64,000 bases of DNA, taken from positions 78,653,127 through 78,717,126 of the forward strand of contig CM077023.1 of NCBI GenBank assembly GCA_039090855.1, written 5' to 3'. The notes under the pieces were generated by a model. That model was not told the origin of the DNA. It searched no databases and worked only from the letters and a program-made list of their open reading frames with translations. How positions within the stretch are numbered: position 1 is the first letter of the stretch; every line of letters starts with the position of its first letter. Shown piece after piece: positions 34,646 to 47,012 of this stretch. Source of the stretch: Macrothele yani (lineage: Eukaryota; Arthropoda; Arachnida; Araneae; Macrothelidae). A program made the position numbers and the translations under genes.

Positions 34646-35500
34646 CAACCTGATCACACCCAACGTGAAAGCAAGTAGTTCACAATAATATACGGAATTT
34701 TTTTTTTACTAATTTCGAAAACTAAACCCATTCGAATAATTCTTTTACTGTTGGGAAGCTTTCTGGAGGACATAGGCTATTTCGTTTATTTATTATTATT
34801 TTTGGCTGTACTACCGAATAACACCGCTTTCAAGTAGTTTCCAATTTCCCATGTATCGTTTCGCTTTGTTTACATACAACCTGATCAAACCCAATGTGAA
34901 AGAAAGTAGTTCACGATAATATACGGAATTCTTTTTACTAATCTCGAAAACTAAAACGATTCGGATAATTCTTTCACCGTTGGGAAACTTTCCAAAGGAT
35001 ATAGGCTATTTCGTTTATTTAATATTATTTATTATTATTTTTGGCTGTTCTACCGAATAACATTGCTTTCAAGTAGTTTCCAATTTCCCATGTATCGTTC
35101 CGCTTTGTTTACATACAACCTGATCACACCCAACGTAAAAGAAAATAGTTCACGATAATATACGGAATTTTTTTTTTCTAATCTCGAAAACTAAACAGAT
35201 TCGGATAACTCTTTCACCGTTGGGAAGCTATCCGGAGGACATAGGCTATTTCGTTTATTTATTATTATTTTTGGCTGTACTACCGAATAACATCGCTTTC
35301 AAGTAGTTTCCAATTTCCCATGTATCGTTCCGCTTTGTTTACATACAACCTGATCACACCCAACGTGAAAAAGTAGTTCACGATAATATACGGAATTTTT
35401 TTTTTTTTCTAATCTCGAAAACTAAACAGATTCGGATAATTTTTTCACCATTGGGAAGCTTACTTCTTTCCGGTGGATATAGGCTATTTCTTTTATCTAT
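34646..35500. repeat. Tandem repeat, ~235-bp unit, about 3.6 copies
   Basis: Units start at ACAACCTGATCACACCC near 34647, 34876, 35115 and 35345. Each continues with GTAGTTCACGATAATATACG, a T-run, CGAAAACTAAAC, ATAGGCTATTTCGTTTATTT and TTTGGCTGTACTACCG. The copies are highly similar, so amplification is recent. The last copy is truncated. Confidence 0.9.
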
Positions 35501-36690
<1,190 letters not shown>

Positions 36691-37490
36691 ATTTTTGCAG
36701 CCTTTTCTACATGGTATTTATCACCCAAATTTCCGTTTCTTGTATTTCAGGATCATTTCTATTTTAAGTAGAGCGATCATGTTATTTACCGCTTGCATTA
36801 TTTACTTTAGGCTTTTCCCTGCTCCGTGCTACCTCCATGGGTTTTGGGGTGGGAGGTGTTGAGGCTTTTCTTGCAGAAAAAATGTAGTGTATGATCACCT
36901 TCACCTTTTAGCAGTATTTAGGTATTCTTAGCTCTATTTGTTTATTCAGGAGATTTAGAACACACTAGCACCTTGGATCACTTGATCTCAATTTCAAGGC
37001 TTTTTCCTCTGTGGGCCCCCTCCAGAAGTTTATAGGAGGGGGGGGCATTTTTTTTTTTTGGACCTAAAGAGCAGTGCATGATCTCCTTCACAAATTTTGT
37101 TAACCGAGCGAAATAGCATTCCAACTTTGTCTCCACAACAAATCTGCAAAATAGCTTGCCACTGTAACACACTAGTGGGGAAACAGATTGTCAATCTGAA
37201 AATAAAACAGAAGTTCTAGTTTCCCACAGGGGCGCCCCACACACGGGGTGGGTCCGTGAACGACTGTTTTTACTCAGAAGTATGCTTCATTGTAAACTCA
37301 TGGATTATTCAGTTTTTGATTTATTCAATTCCTTGTCTGAAAAGGTAGTTCGACAACTGTAATAGTTTTCAAAGTTCGATGAGGAATACTTAGGTGAGTT
37401 AAATATTATTGTTTGCTTAACTTTTTCGTTTCCATTGATAATGTGTCTGCTCTTTAACAGTGTAACGGACAGTACTGTCAGGGCAAGCAT
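36691..37490. other. Unassigned interval within the 12-kb element
   Basis: T-rich and G-rich short tracts (for example near 37042-37060). TTTAACAGTGTA near 37455-37466 may be a terminal repeat. Nothing else recognised. Confidence 0.35.
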
Positions 37491-37518
37491 ATAATTTATA
37501 TCATCATCATCATCATTG

Positions 37519-39363
37519 TCAACCATTATCAATCCACTGCTGGACGAAGGTCTCCCCAAGTTTCCTCCACAACGGTCTGTCTTGTGCCAGTCTCCTCCAT
37601 GTCACCCCTGCATACTTTCGAATTTCATCCACCCATCTCCCATGTGGTCTTCTTCTGGGTCTTTTCCTGTCCCTTGGAATCCAATCTAAAATTTCGGCTG
37701 TCCATCGATGATCTGTCCTTCTGGCAGTATGTCCAGCCCATTGCCATTTCAGGGATTTAACTCTGATCATGATGTCTTCCACTCTTGTCATTTTTCGGAT
37801 CCACGAGTTCCTCTTCTTATCTCTCCTGGTTACACCAAGTATGCACCTCTCCATGCCTCTTTGAGTTGTCTGCAGCCTTTGTATGTCTCTTTTAGTTAAA
37901 GTCCAAGTCTCTGCACCATACGTAAGCACTGGAAGGATGCATTGATCAAACACTTTTCTTTTAAGACATAATGGCATATTGCTCTTGAAAATTATGCTGT
38001 TTCTTCCAAAAGCTCTCCAGGCAAGTTTTGTACGCCGATTAATTTCTTCATCAATGTGACCCTCACTTGATATCTGCTGTCCAAGATAAACGTACGTGTC
38101 TGTTATCTCCAGCTTTTCTCCATCAATCGATAAATCTTCATTTCTTGTAAAAGCATTGAACATCACTTTTGTCTTCTGAAAGTTCATTTTTAATCCCACT
38201 TCTTTACTCTTGTCAGCAAGTTCCTGAATCATACTCTGCAGCTCTGATGGGGTAGTTGCAAAAATGACTAGGTCATCAGCAAAACGAAGGTGGGTTAGAT
38301 CATCTCCATTAATCTTTATCCCCTTGTTTTCCCAGCTCAGCGACTGAAAAACACCCTCCAATGTGGCATTAAAGAGCTTCGGAGATATGGTGTCACCTTG
38401 TCTCACTCCCTTTCCAATTTTTACGTGTGTTGTATTTTCAAACAGCCGAATCTTTGCACTTGCATTTTCATAGATGTTATTAATAATATTAATGTATGCA
38501 TCTTCAATACCGCAGGTTTTCAGAGCCATTGTAACTGCTGATGGTTTCACCGAATCAAAGGCTTTTTCATAATCGATAAAAGCCATGCACAATGGAAGTT
38601 CATATTCCCTCGCTCTTTCAATTAGTTCTCTCAGCACGTGGATATGATCTATTGTGCTGTAGCCACTCCTGAATCCAGCTTGTTCTCTCGGTTGAGCCAT
38701 GTCCAGTGTTACCTTCAAGCGGTGTGAAAGAACTTTAGTGAAGATTTTATAAACTACTGATAGGAGGCTGATAGGTCTGTAGTTTCCGAGATCCTCAATG
38801 TCACCTTTCTTATGTAGCAGGATCATTGTAGCGGTGTTCCAATCCTCAGGAATCTTTCCTTCATTAAGGCATCGAGTGAAAATTTGGGCGAGTACTGTTT
38901 CGATTTCTCCACTTGCTTCTTGCATGATGTCTACAGTAATTCCATCTTCTCCTGGAGCTTTTCCCCGCTTCATGTTCTTGATTGCATGTGCAACTTCTGC
39001 TGGAAGGACTGGAGGAACTCTGGTACTGGTATCTTTCATGATGTCTGGAGTGCATATATCATCCCTTTCATATAATTTGGAGTAGAAATTTTTCACTCTT
39101 GTCAAAATTTCGCCTCTGTTTCTTGTTACAGAACCATCTTCTTTTCTCAGTGCCATAATCTGTTTTCTTCCCTTACTGAGATGTCCCTTTGCTATCTTTA
39201 GGCTTTGGTTGTTTTCAATTGCTTTCCTCACTAGTTCACAGTTGAATTTTCTTACGTCTTCAGTGATACTTTTTCTTACTGTCTTGCATAGCTCTATACA
39301 TTCCACTTTGGAAGTCACATCTTCTTTAGTTGTCCTCATCTCTCTTCTTTTTTGCATCAACAT
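37519..39363 (-). pseudogene. RTE ORF2, reverse transcriptase part (614 codons)
   Basis: Second part of an RTE polyprotein; reverse transcribes the LINE RNA at the target nick. Domain landmarks by approximate residue: KAPGEDGITVDIM at 135-148, WNTATMILLHKKGD at 175-190, [14 protein letters not shown] near 197-210, PREQAGFRSGYST near 224-236, CMAFIDYEKAFDSV near 258-273, RQGDTISPKLFN near 320-332, and the catalytic FADD near 360. The C-terminal arginine-rich tail ends at WIDNG. The RT frame is fully open. It is joined in life to the endonuclease frame upstream; a 4-base shortfall at about 39370-39386 relative to the copy at 51.25 kb breaks the link. Activity of this copy is therefore unlikely. 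Confidence 0.93.
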
Positions 39364-40475
39364 TTTCGTTTTTCCTGATTATTTATATGCAACTTGTCCT
39401 TAGACCCAGCTAATTTTGTTGCTGTTTCCATAAGAGCTTTGGTTACTTTTCTGTTAACTTCAGAGATGTCCACTTCTTCCGATGTTAGGCCTTCTAAAGC
39501 AGAGAACCTGTTCTTCAGTTCCAACTTGAAGGTATTATGGTGTTTTTTAAGGTTGGTTATGTCAATAGATTTTGTTTGTCTTATGAGCTTGCCACGTTCA
39601 AGTTTAGTGTTGAGGTGCATCTTACATCTCACCAATCTATGGTCACTACCTGTGTTGAACTTGTTTAGCACACTGCAGTCTTCTATGACGAATTTTTTGT
39701 TACACATAATAAAATCAATTTCACTTGTCGTCCCATTTGGATGTCTCCATGTCCATTTCCTGTGTGGCTTTTTCTTGAAAAAGGAGTTCAAGATGAAAAA
39801 CCCTTCTGCCTCTGCAAACTCAACGAGAGTATTTCCACGCTGGTTTCTGTTGCCGTGACCGAATTTACCTACTGAAGTTTCATTCTGTTGCCGTTGCCCT
39901 ATTTTTGCATTGAAATCTCCCATAATTATTTTCAAGTGCTGCTTACCTTTATTATTTAGATGACAAATTTCCTCATAAAATTCTTCAATTTCTTCTTCAG
40001 GATGACTTGTGGTGGGTGCATAAGTTTGAATAATCTGAGCCTGGTATCTTTTCGAGAGTTGGATAACAAGTCGTGCAGCTCTGTCAGAGGAACTTTCAAC
40101 TTCTACAACTTTATCCTTCAGTTTCTTGTTTATTATAAATCCAACACCACTAGTTCTGCCAGTATCTGTCCCACGATAGTAGAAGAGATGTCCACTTTTC
40201 AGTTCGATGAGATCTTCTCCTTTTCTCCTTACCTCACTTAGCCCCACGATGTCCCACTTGATCCTTTGTAGTTCCTCTTCCAATTCAAGAAGCCTTGAAT
40301 CAGAAGATAGGGAGCGTCCATTGTACGTAGCCAAGGTCAGCATCAGATGGCAGCCTAGTCCGGTCCTCCGGGGATTCTTAGCACCCTCTGCCTTCATGTC
40401 GCACTGGCCGCTGCCGTGGCCAGGTACATTCCAGCTGCCGGAGACTGAGGGCCAAGATTTAAGTTGTGGAGTCAT
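39357..40475 (-). pseudogene. RTE ORF2, apurinic-endonuclease part (372 codons)
   Basis: N-terminal endonuclease domain that nicks target DNA. Motifs: LATYNGRSL, WDIVGLSEVRRKG, IQTYAPTTSHPE, IIMGDFNAKIG, a WTWRHPNGTTSEIDFIM block and GSDHRLV. Catalytic-type residues N, E, D, N, D and H are all present in order. The first ~45 residues before MLTLATYNG are unlike the second copy and may be 5' leader read through. The chosen ATG is the first in frame; a start nearer MLTLATYNG is also possible. The frame ends in QEKRKC because of the shift into the RT frame. Confidence 0.92.
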
Positions 40476-40677
40476 TTTGGAGGGGTTTGGCCATAACTCA
40501 CCACGCTGGCCAAGCGGGTTGGTGAGTGTGGGATAGAATTTCCTCTAATCCCGATGGTATAGTTATACCGCTATTGGCGGTCGTCAGAGCCCCTTTATTG
40601 GGAACAGGATGCACCACGAGAAGGCGGGGTTGACATTTGTCAAGGAGAGGCTGTGATGTTACGCATCACCTGACCTT

Positions 40678-40754
40678 AGCCATGTTTATTTCTAAGAGTG
40701 AAACTTTGCAATACATGTACACAGTTTCGTAAGCCTAATATCTAACGTGTGTAA
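40678..40754. repeat. 77-bp exact duplicate of 42397-42473 at the LINE 5' end
   Basis: The segment from AGCCATGTTTATTTC to CTAACGTGTGTAA is identical at both places. At this site it lies between the LINE leader and the target duplication. At the other site it is embedded in unrelated sequence. Confidence 0.85.
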
Positions 40755-40984
40755 ATAATTTATATATATTATTTAAAGTGAGCTTAGATGAAAATGTTTC
40801 TGCATTACAGTAAGAGAAGCGATTTAAACTTTATTTTTCTGTACGTCTTAAGGTCTTACATAAATATTAATGGATATATTAATGCACATTTAATTAAGCA
40901 GACTTATTCAAAAGAGTAAGGTTATTTTAACCTGTGAACACCTCAGTGCTGATTTATGCTAACAAAAATAATCCACACACAGAC

Positions 40985-41015
<31 letters not shown>

Positions 41016-41239
41016 ATCCATATGTGTGTGCCCAATTTCTAGTTTCATTTGTCCTGTGCATCTTTTTTAGTCGGACCCCCCCCCTTGAGGAAATTCTGTT
41101 TGCGCCCCTGGTTTCCCAAGAAGGGATCCAGACTTTATTCATCCATTTGGGTGTTTGACTGTGCTGATTGCATATGAAACTGACAAATCCCCCCTTCTTA
41201 TTCCAGTGCCGCTGGAAGGAACAGGAATCCCATGATTTG

Positions 41240-41522
41240 GTGGAAAAGAATTTCTAAATTTAATGGCTTTACAACTAAGCCTGCCTCTAAACTTGCTGAA
41301 CTAGCAACGCTTTTGCTGCAAAGTCCTGCCAGCTCAGCTTATGGATTTATACACTCTAAGCTCAGGAATCATTTAGGTGTCAACAAATGTGCTATTGGAT
41401 GCTACGAAGGAAAAATGAACCAGATTACTAGTTCTGCAATTCATTGGCAGTTGCATAATTTTAGATCAGTGAAATCAATTCTGTACAGATCAAAAATCTT
41501 TGTGATGGGAAGTTTTTGCTAA
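41240..41522 (+). pseudogene. hAT transposase C-terminal (dimerisation) remnant
   Basis: The translation reads LAELATLLLQSPASSAYGF, then IHSKLRNHLGVNKCAIGCY. This follows the hAT C-terminal pattern of a hydrophobic helix, PASSA, a position normally E-R-F/S, and S-K-RN-L. The usual acidic residue after SSA is missing. Upstream catalytic parts are not visible. It sits beside hAT-like ends at 41.6 kb. Confidence 0.65.
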
Positions 41523-42192
41523 AGTAGAAATGAAATATGTAAGCTTTAATTAATCTACATGTATAAATTTATGAACTGTTTATAATTTTACTTATATGAA
41601 TCAGGGCTTGAAAAATACCATGGCCAAGATGCCCGAGGCATGTGAATCAGTGGCCTGGGTTGGTAAATAAAAAATCTAGTTACCCAGGCTGGGCAACAAG
41701 ATTTACAAATAAAGTTTGGAATAGAATTTTCTACTACAAGAAAAAAAGACAGTCATCGCATGTCATGTTGCTTTTCACTGCTACTCACTGGAAGTTATTG
41801 TTTTAGGGTGCCAAGGATAAAGAATATAACTTATTTAATTATATGCTCTAAGTCCAGAAATCAGAAGCCTATGCAGTTCTGCTCCAAATCTTGTTTTCAC
41901 TTTTTGTCAATAAACGCAGGAGGCTAGTTCCATCAGAGGCTGAATGCATGCCTCTGATGGAACTAGCCTCCTGTGTTTATTGACAAAAGGTAAAAACTTC
42001 AACAAAAAGGAACATGGCAGAATCACTAAATTTCTGAAATACTAATTTCAGCCTCATCTTAAAACTTGAGTTACACGCATTTGTGCAGTGAACATTTTGA
42101 GCACAGACCCTTAAAACGAAAATGCATATCTTAAAAGATAAATTTTCCTGGGCACACACACACAACTAGCTTTACTTATTTTTTAAGCCCTG
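41509..42192. repeat. hAT-like non-autonomous element and flank, diverged duplicate of 33.8-34.6 kb
   Basis: CAGGGCTTGAAAAATA at 41602 and TTTTTTAAGCCCTG ending near 42192 are inverted partners. The 8 bases outside are ATATGAAT and ATTATTAA, not a clear duplication. The upstream flank 41509-41600 also recurs near 34.45 kb, so the flank was copied too. Confidence 0.6.
41902..41988. repeat. 39-bp hairpin, 9-nt loop
   Basis: Arms 41902-41940 and 41950-41988 are inverted copies with one mismatch (GGAGGCTAGTTCCATCAG core). The near-perfect stem implies a recent origin or conversion between arms. Confidence 0.9.
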
Positions 42193-42888
42193 ATTATTAA
42201 CAATTCCTAAGTGATTTCTGAAGTGCTTAGCCTTTAGGCCCATAGATATAAATAGCTACGAATTTGAGAATCAACATATTAATCTTCCCCTTTCACATAT
42301 AATCTCTACTCTTAAAGAGATGTTTCAAGAATTTACATCGCTGTTCACAACGTAACGATTAAAACTAGGCTTTATATCAAATCCAAGTGCTGCTTCAGCC
42401 ATGTTTATTTCTAAGAGTGAAACTTTGCAATACATGTACACAGTTTCGTAAGCCTAATATCTAACGTGTGTAACCGATGTCGTTATTTTTATCAAACTGT
42501 AATTAAACTTAATTTTAAAAAGTATCTACTCACATGTTTTCTGTCTATGATGCACACATGCTTTCCTACATGTGCGTGTTCTATAATAAGGTAAATTCTT
42601 TATTAGAATTAACGACGACCGTTGAAGGAAGAACCGCTCTCAAACTCCATTATATATGAGTTCCAGCCGTGCTATTGGTTGAGGGGTTGGACCATAGGTT
42701 GGACCCATTGGTTGAACCAAATTTTGTACCTAAATGACTGAATCGCTAGCAAATATGATTTCACCCAAGACCAGCTTGATTTCACCAAAAGTGTTTGCTT
42801 CCTTAATTTTGAAATAAACAATTTTTGGCGAAACTCATTCAATCCGACCATGCTATGGTGAAACGTTGAAATGAAATTTTTAACAGTG

Positions 42889-43081
42889 TACTCAAGTCTG
42901 ACATGAACAATCCTCTTCTACAATGGTTCCAAAATGGATGTGTTAGCATTTCCAGTGACTGTTGAACCTTCAGAAATGATCTCGTGATGCAGAATTCCCT
43001 TGCTGTCGTAAAAGCGCACAAGCACTGTCGTGATTTTGGACTTCTGTAACCTAATCCTCTTTTCTTTGGGTGACTGTGGCG
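42889..43081 (-). pseudogene. Mariner transposase, middle segment
   Basis: The frame reads TPQSPKEKRIRLQKSKITTV, then VRFYDSKGILHHEIISEGST, then KRIVHVRLEY up to the CACTG insertion. This is the standard mariner block between the first two catalytic aspartates. One in-frame stop occurs after ILEPL. The upstream end abuts the hAT-like element. Confidence 0.88.
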
Positions 43082-44356
43082 TAGAGATGAGTTCGGGCTC
43101 AATTTTAGGAGCACAGGCCCGCCCGGGCCGCTTTCTTTGATTACATGTGTTTGCTGAGCCGCGGTCGGATTCTTGGAAAAGTTTGCTTATCAAGGCTTGC
43201 ATTTTTGCATTATACACTGGCCAAAGATATGGCCCAAGCAAGGATTAGGTAAAAATCATTAGTTTAAAAAGTTTAGTTCAGTTAATCCACTTCACAATAT
43301 TAATATGTTTTTAGAAATACTACGCATAAAGCCAAATGTACTAAAATGTGGATCTGAAAATAAATAATCAACGTGCCCTTCGACCGTATCAGGGGAATCA
43401 GTAATTTTGGTAAAAGCTGAAGAAAAGAAAATCGTTTAGAAACAAAAAATGTTAGTCGTTATTTCTTTTGATTTCTAAATTTACTTTTATGGTGAATCAA
43501 TTGTATTATAAAACGTAAAACGCCGTACAGACAGTTGCAAGTGTTTGAAATTTTGACTCTAGAAAACTAATCTTTGCAATATAATTCACATATATGCTAA
43601 TTGGTAAAGGTAGTTTAGAGTGATGTAGTAGAATATAAAAAAAAAAAGCATGTAGGGAAATTTCCAAAAAATTAAAAAAAAAAAAAACAAAAAAAAAACA
43701 ACGTAAAAGCGTATCAGACCAGATTATTCTGCATTTTGTAACATTAACAAAGCTTTGCGCTTAAATAGTATAATAATCACAATATTATCATATGTGTATG
43801 CAGTTTCCAGATCAAGTTCATCGTGAAAAAAGAGAGAATTGCATCTAATGCCTCAGCGCTTCAACTTGATCTTCTCTCTAAAACTCGACCTGCTGCATTA
43901 AAAACCAACGTCACCCCAAAAATCGCGGGAGTGAGGAAATTTAAAAAAATAACAATACTTCTAACTGTACAATTTTGGAAATTAATACATCATTTTAAAG
44001 ATAAGATTCTTGATTTTTAATAAAATACAAAAAATGGGAATGTGATTTTTTCGATACCAGACCTCCTTAAACTAATCCTTGCTTAGGCCATAGCTTTGGG
44101 CAATGCAAGTCTTGCTAAGCAAAATTTGTCTTGCAATGGCAGCTAGCTTAGGAAATTGAAAATCCTTCCAACATGGTAACAAATCCACAATGATATTCAA
44201 CACGTGTAATTCAACCGGGCTCGGAATTGCAAGTGTTGAATTAATTACAGTAATGGAATTCAAAACTTGTAATTCCGAGCCCGGGCTTTTCGGTAGTTAA
44301 TGAATTCTGAGCCCGTCCGATCCTTAGCCGGGCCCGAGCTCATCTCTAGTGTGACG
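43074..44356. mobile_element. 1.27-kb hAT-like element in mariner, 8-bp duplication (6 of 8)
   Basis: The insert is 43082-44348. The ends read TAGAGATGAGTTCGGGC and, inverted, TAGAGATGAGCTCGGGC. The flanks CTGTGGCG (43074-43081) and GTGTGACG (44349-44356) agree at six of eight positions. The mariner frame runs from KRQGKSSH to TPQSPKEKR across it. The right half contains an imperfect palindrome around 44204-44287 with GAATTACAAG and CGGGCTCGGAATT blocks. No hAT transposase is visible. Confidence 0.85.
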
Positions 44357-44850
44357 ACTTCCCCTGACGCTTCGTTTCAGAATCACAACGAAAACGCCAT
44401 GTCTCGTCACCTACCACAATGCTTTGGAGAAAATTTTGCATTGAGTCTGCAGGATGTCTTTTGCGTACTCCACTGGTGCAAGTTTCTGGTCGTCTGACAA
44501 AGCATGCGGAACAAAAAGAGCACAAATCCCCATCCCTAATTTTTGTACTAAAATTTGATGAATCGTCTCTCCTTTTTAATAATGAGCTCACATTCCAAAT
44601 CCTCAAGATTACACAACGATCACTTTTTTATCCTTTCGCGAACTTTCTGAATGAGTTCCGAAGTGCGCACTGAAATCGGGCTTTCGTCATTTTTCAAATC
44701 TTCCCACCCATCCTTGACACGTGCATACCCTCGGAATATTTGTGCACGAGATAGGCAATCAGCCCCATGCACATGGCGGAACAATTCAACTGTCTGAGGT
44801 GCAGTTTTACCGGTTTTCAAACAGAACCAGATATTTGCTCTCTGCTCCAT
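44357..44850 (-). pseudogene. Mariner transposase, N-terminal segment
   Basis: The start ATG is at 44850 (MEQRANIWFCLKTGKTAPQT). A helix-turn-helix region with CLSRAQIFRGYARVKDGWED follows, then RTSELIQKVRERIK. After a frame change comes ADSMQNFLQSIVVGDETWRF with the first catalytic aspartate, then DSETKRQGKSSH up to the hAT-like insertion. The frames for the two halves differ, so there is an indel near 44610. Confidence 0.9.
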
Positions 44851-45160
44851 GACAGAACTGTTTCAATGTTCTTCCACCGAATGACGTCATGCACAGCGTA
44901 AATATTTATGTCCGCAATGGACGTTATTCATGTGACGTGAGATGTGGATTTATGCGGACCAACATGGCTGCTGATTCAATGTTGTCGCTATTTGATTATC
45001 CCGTACAGTTGTCGTCATGGAGTTTGCCAACGCATCAATATAGAGGTACACGGCGAAGAAGAAGAAATTAATTTCTTAGAACAAATCGGGGTTGCAAAAA
45101 TATACCAAGGCAATTTTGTGTTCGATGATTATTTAGCATGACGCAGGAGAACATCGCCAT

Positions 45161-45510
45161 TAGTCATCATGAAGTTTTTAATGAAACATTCCTCGTACAC
45201 GGTATATTAATTTTTCATGTTCGTGTTGCTAGACATTGGAAAAATATCTGAAATATAAACTTGGGAACCTTTATTTGCAAAACAAAACATTTAGAAACCC
45301 AGACAAATGCGTGATATGGAAACAAACTAGGGTTCGCACGCTAGGCAATCTGCTTAAAAATAGAAAAATTATAGATATGTTTGTTTCGTTCTTTGGGGAA
45401 AGAACGCAGAACTTAATTCGTAATTTACTGATCCAAATATGCCATCAATTTTCTCCTACTTTTTTTTTTTTTGAAACTGAAATGTGAAGAAAGGCTACGA
45501 AGTTTCAACT
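45161..45510. other. Unassigned interval
   Basis: AT-rich with a T-run near 45462-45472. No recognisable content. Confidence 0.35.
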
Positions 45511-45514
45511 GCCT

Positions 45515-46016
45515 TTGATTCGTAGTGTCATAATATCCAAGATCTTTTTCGTTAAAGTGGGCAGAACATATTGGAGAACAAACATTGTGATTGAAATCAT
45601 CGCGTTCCATCTTGCTTTAACAATTTCGTCCTTTTCAGAGGAAAATTATGGAAAGTTATTCCTTCCTCTATACAATTTAGGTGGCAGGATTTATTAGCAC
45701 AGCCATACGATCAGCAAAAGTTAGACATGTCGTTAATAAATTTATAAAACAAAATCGCGATTTTCCTGAACCCCTGCAACGCAACGCCATGTTAAGCAAT
45801 GGGAAAACGCATGTAAACAAACTGTTGTTGGTCCGCGGCCACGGAAATCTTTCCCATGATGCAATGCGAGGTGAATAAAGTCCATTCTCACGCAAACGCT
45901 GTTGCCACCGTATAGCTGACAAATGATTCGTTAAAAATCCATGTTTTTCCGACTCGTGTGTTTTAACGGTAATTTGAAAAAACTCAGTCGCATAACTTAA
46001 TTGCGGCATTGTGCAT
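45515..46016 (-). pseudogene. Possible THAP zinc-finger remnant
   Basis: Near 45515-45612 the frame reads ERDDFNHNVCSPICSAHFNE, which fits the second half of a THAP domain (the CSxHF signature). About 400 bp upstream MPQLSYATEF and KTHESEKHGFL resemble a THAP N-terminus but lack the first cysteines. THAP domains bind DNA and occur in P-element transposases and host regulators. The intervening sequence is out of frame. Tentative. Confidence 0.4.
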
Positions 46017-46499
46017 ATTAACAAGAGAATAAAAAGAACATCAGCTCATTAAATTAAATTATTATGCCAATGAGGATTAGCTGTTATATATTACATTTGT
46101 ATGCACATAAAGCATCCTTTAGAGTATAATGAACTGAAAGTTGTTCTTCGCGAGGACGAAGAAACAGAGGTCTGTGCCACTTTTTTTTAAAAACAGAGTC
46201 AAGAAAAAATATTCCTACAATGTGCAAAACATTATGACTTTATGTTTAACGTTTTTATATATTAAAAAGTAAATAACTTCAGTTTAATTTTTGTGTGCTG
46301 TAATTCTTATTTGTTATTTATTTACTTATTTTCTGTATTTTCGTACAAATCGTAAAAGGTCATTGAACATTATCATTACACGGCAGTTAACGTGTTTTAT
46401 GTGTGTTTGCGATTGTGAGGCATTTCAACGAGGCTCTAACCTTTGTTCTCTAAAAAAAAATAAAATTCGCATGACTTTGGCGTAAGTGTTTTGTAGTGT
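46017..46499. other. Unassigned AT-rich interval
   Basis: No recognised repeats or protein motifs. Confidence 0.4.
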
Positions 46500-46565
46500 A
46501 CTTTGTAATGGTAAAAAACTAGGGCAATCTTTGTAATGGTAAAAAACTAGGGCAATCTTTGTAAT
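46500..46565. repeat. Short tandem duplication, ~31-bp unit x2
   Basis: CTTTGTAATGGTAAAAAACT followed by AGGGCAAT occurs twice in a row without mismatch. Confidence 0.85.
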
Positions 46566-46766
46566 TACAACGTGCACATTTGTGTTACACGCAATAAAGT
46601 GCAATAAATTTGGTTATACGAAAAACACCTGTACGTTCAAAAGAATTTGAATTATTTAAACGCCCATAAAACCTAATTATAATACCGAACTTAAAACTTT
46701 TAGTAATTATAAGCTAAAAGATTGTCACAAAATGGCCTCGAAGAGGAGGCAAGTTTTTCCTGTACG

Positions 46767-47012
46767 CCAATGGAATTTTTTTTTTTTTTTTTTTTTATTG
46801 AAGGTTTAACGACCACCGTGAGCAACTCAATGGGCTATCAGCAGTCGCCCGTCCCTAATTTAGGGTCACTGGTTCCAGGGAAGGGAGAGAGCCAGTGCCG
46901 TAAGACAAACACAACATCCATGCCTCATCGGGATTCGAACCCGGACCCCTTTCGGACGAATGATCAGAGGCCATCGCTTAGACCACTGCATCACTGGGGC
47001 GGCCCAATGGAA
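46767..47012 (-). mobile_element. SINE S1 copy with 9-bp target duplication
   Basis: The insert is 46776-47003, flanked by CCAATGGAA at 46767-46775 and 47004-47012. It has a ~20-base T-run on the plus strand, the SINE's A tail. The B-box complement GGATTCGAACC is perfect, so this is one of the youngest S1 copies. Confidence 0.9.

Larger units (their letters stand above)
37491..40764 (-). mobile_element. RTE LINE copy 1, near full length, with 10-bp target duplication
   Basis: The insert is 37501-40754. ATAATTTATA flanks both sides (37491-37500, 40755-40764); it is AT-rich, so chance cannot be fully excluded. The 3' end is a short (GATGAT)n run directly after the ORF stop, a known RTE trait. 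The coding part is split in two by one frameshift. The outermost 77 bp on the 5' side is foreign to the LINE (see 40678-40754). Four other fragments of the same family and one longer interrupted copy occur in the window. Confidence 0.88.

Noticed and set aside
34646..35500. CRISPR array
   Set aside because: Units of ~235 bp repeat entirely, without variable spacers, in eukaryotic DNA.
36990..37060. G-rich and T-rich tract as a regulatory site
   Set aside because: Simple low-complexity runs with no partner gene.
39394..39858. 154-codon plus-strand open frame
   Set aside because: Antisense to the RTE endonuclease frame.
42397..42473. Long target duplication of the RTE insertion
   Set aside because: The matching copy lies only on the 5' side of the LINE and not beside its 3' end, and a separate 10-bp flank repeat exists; filler copying fits better.
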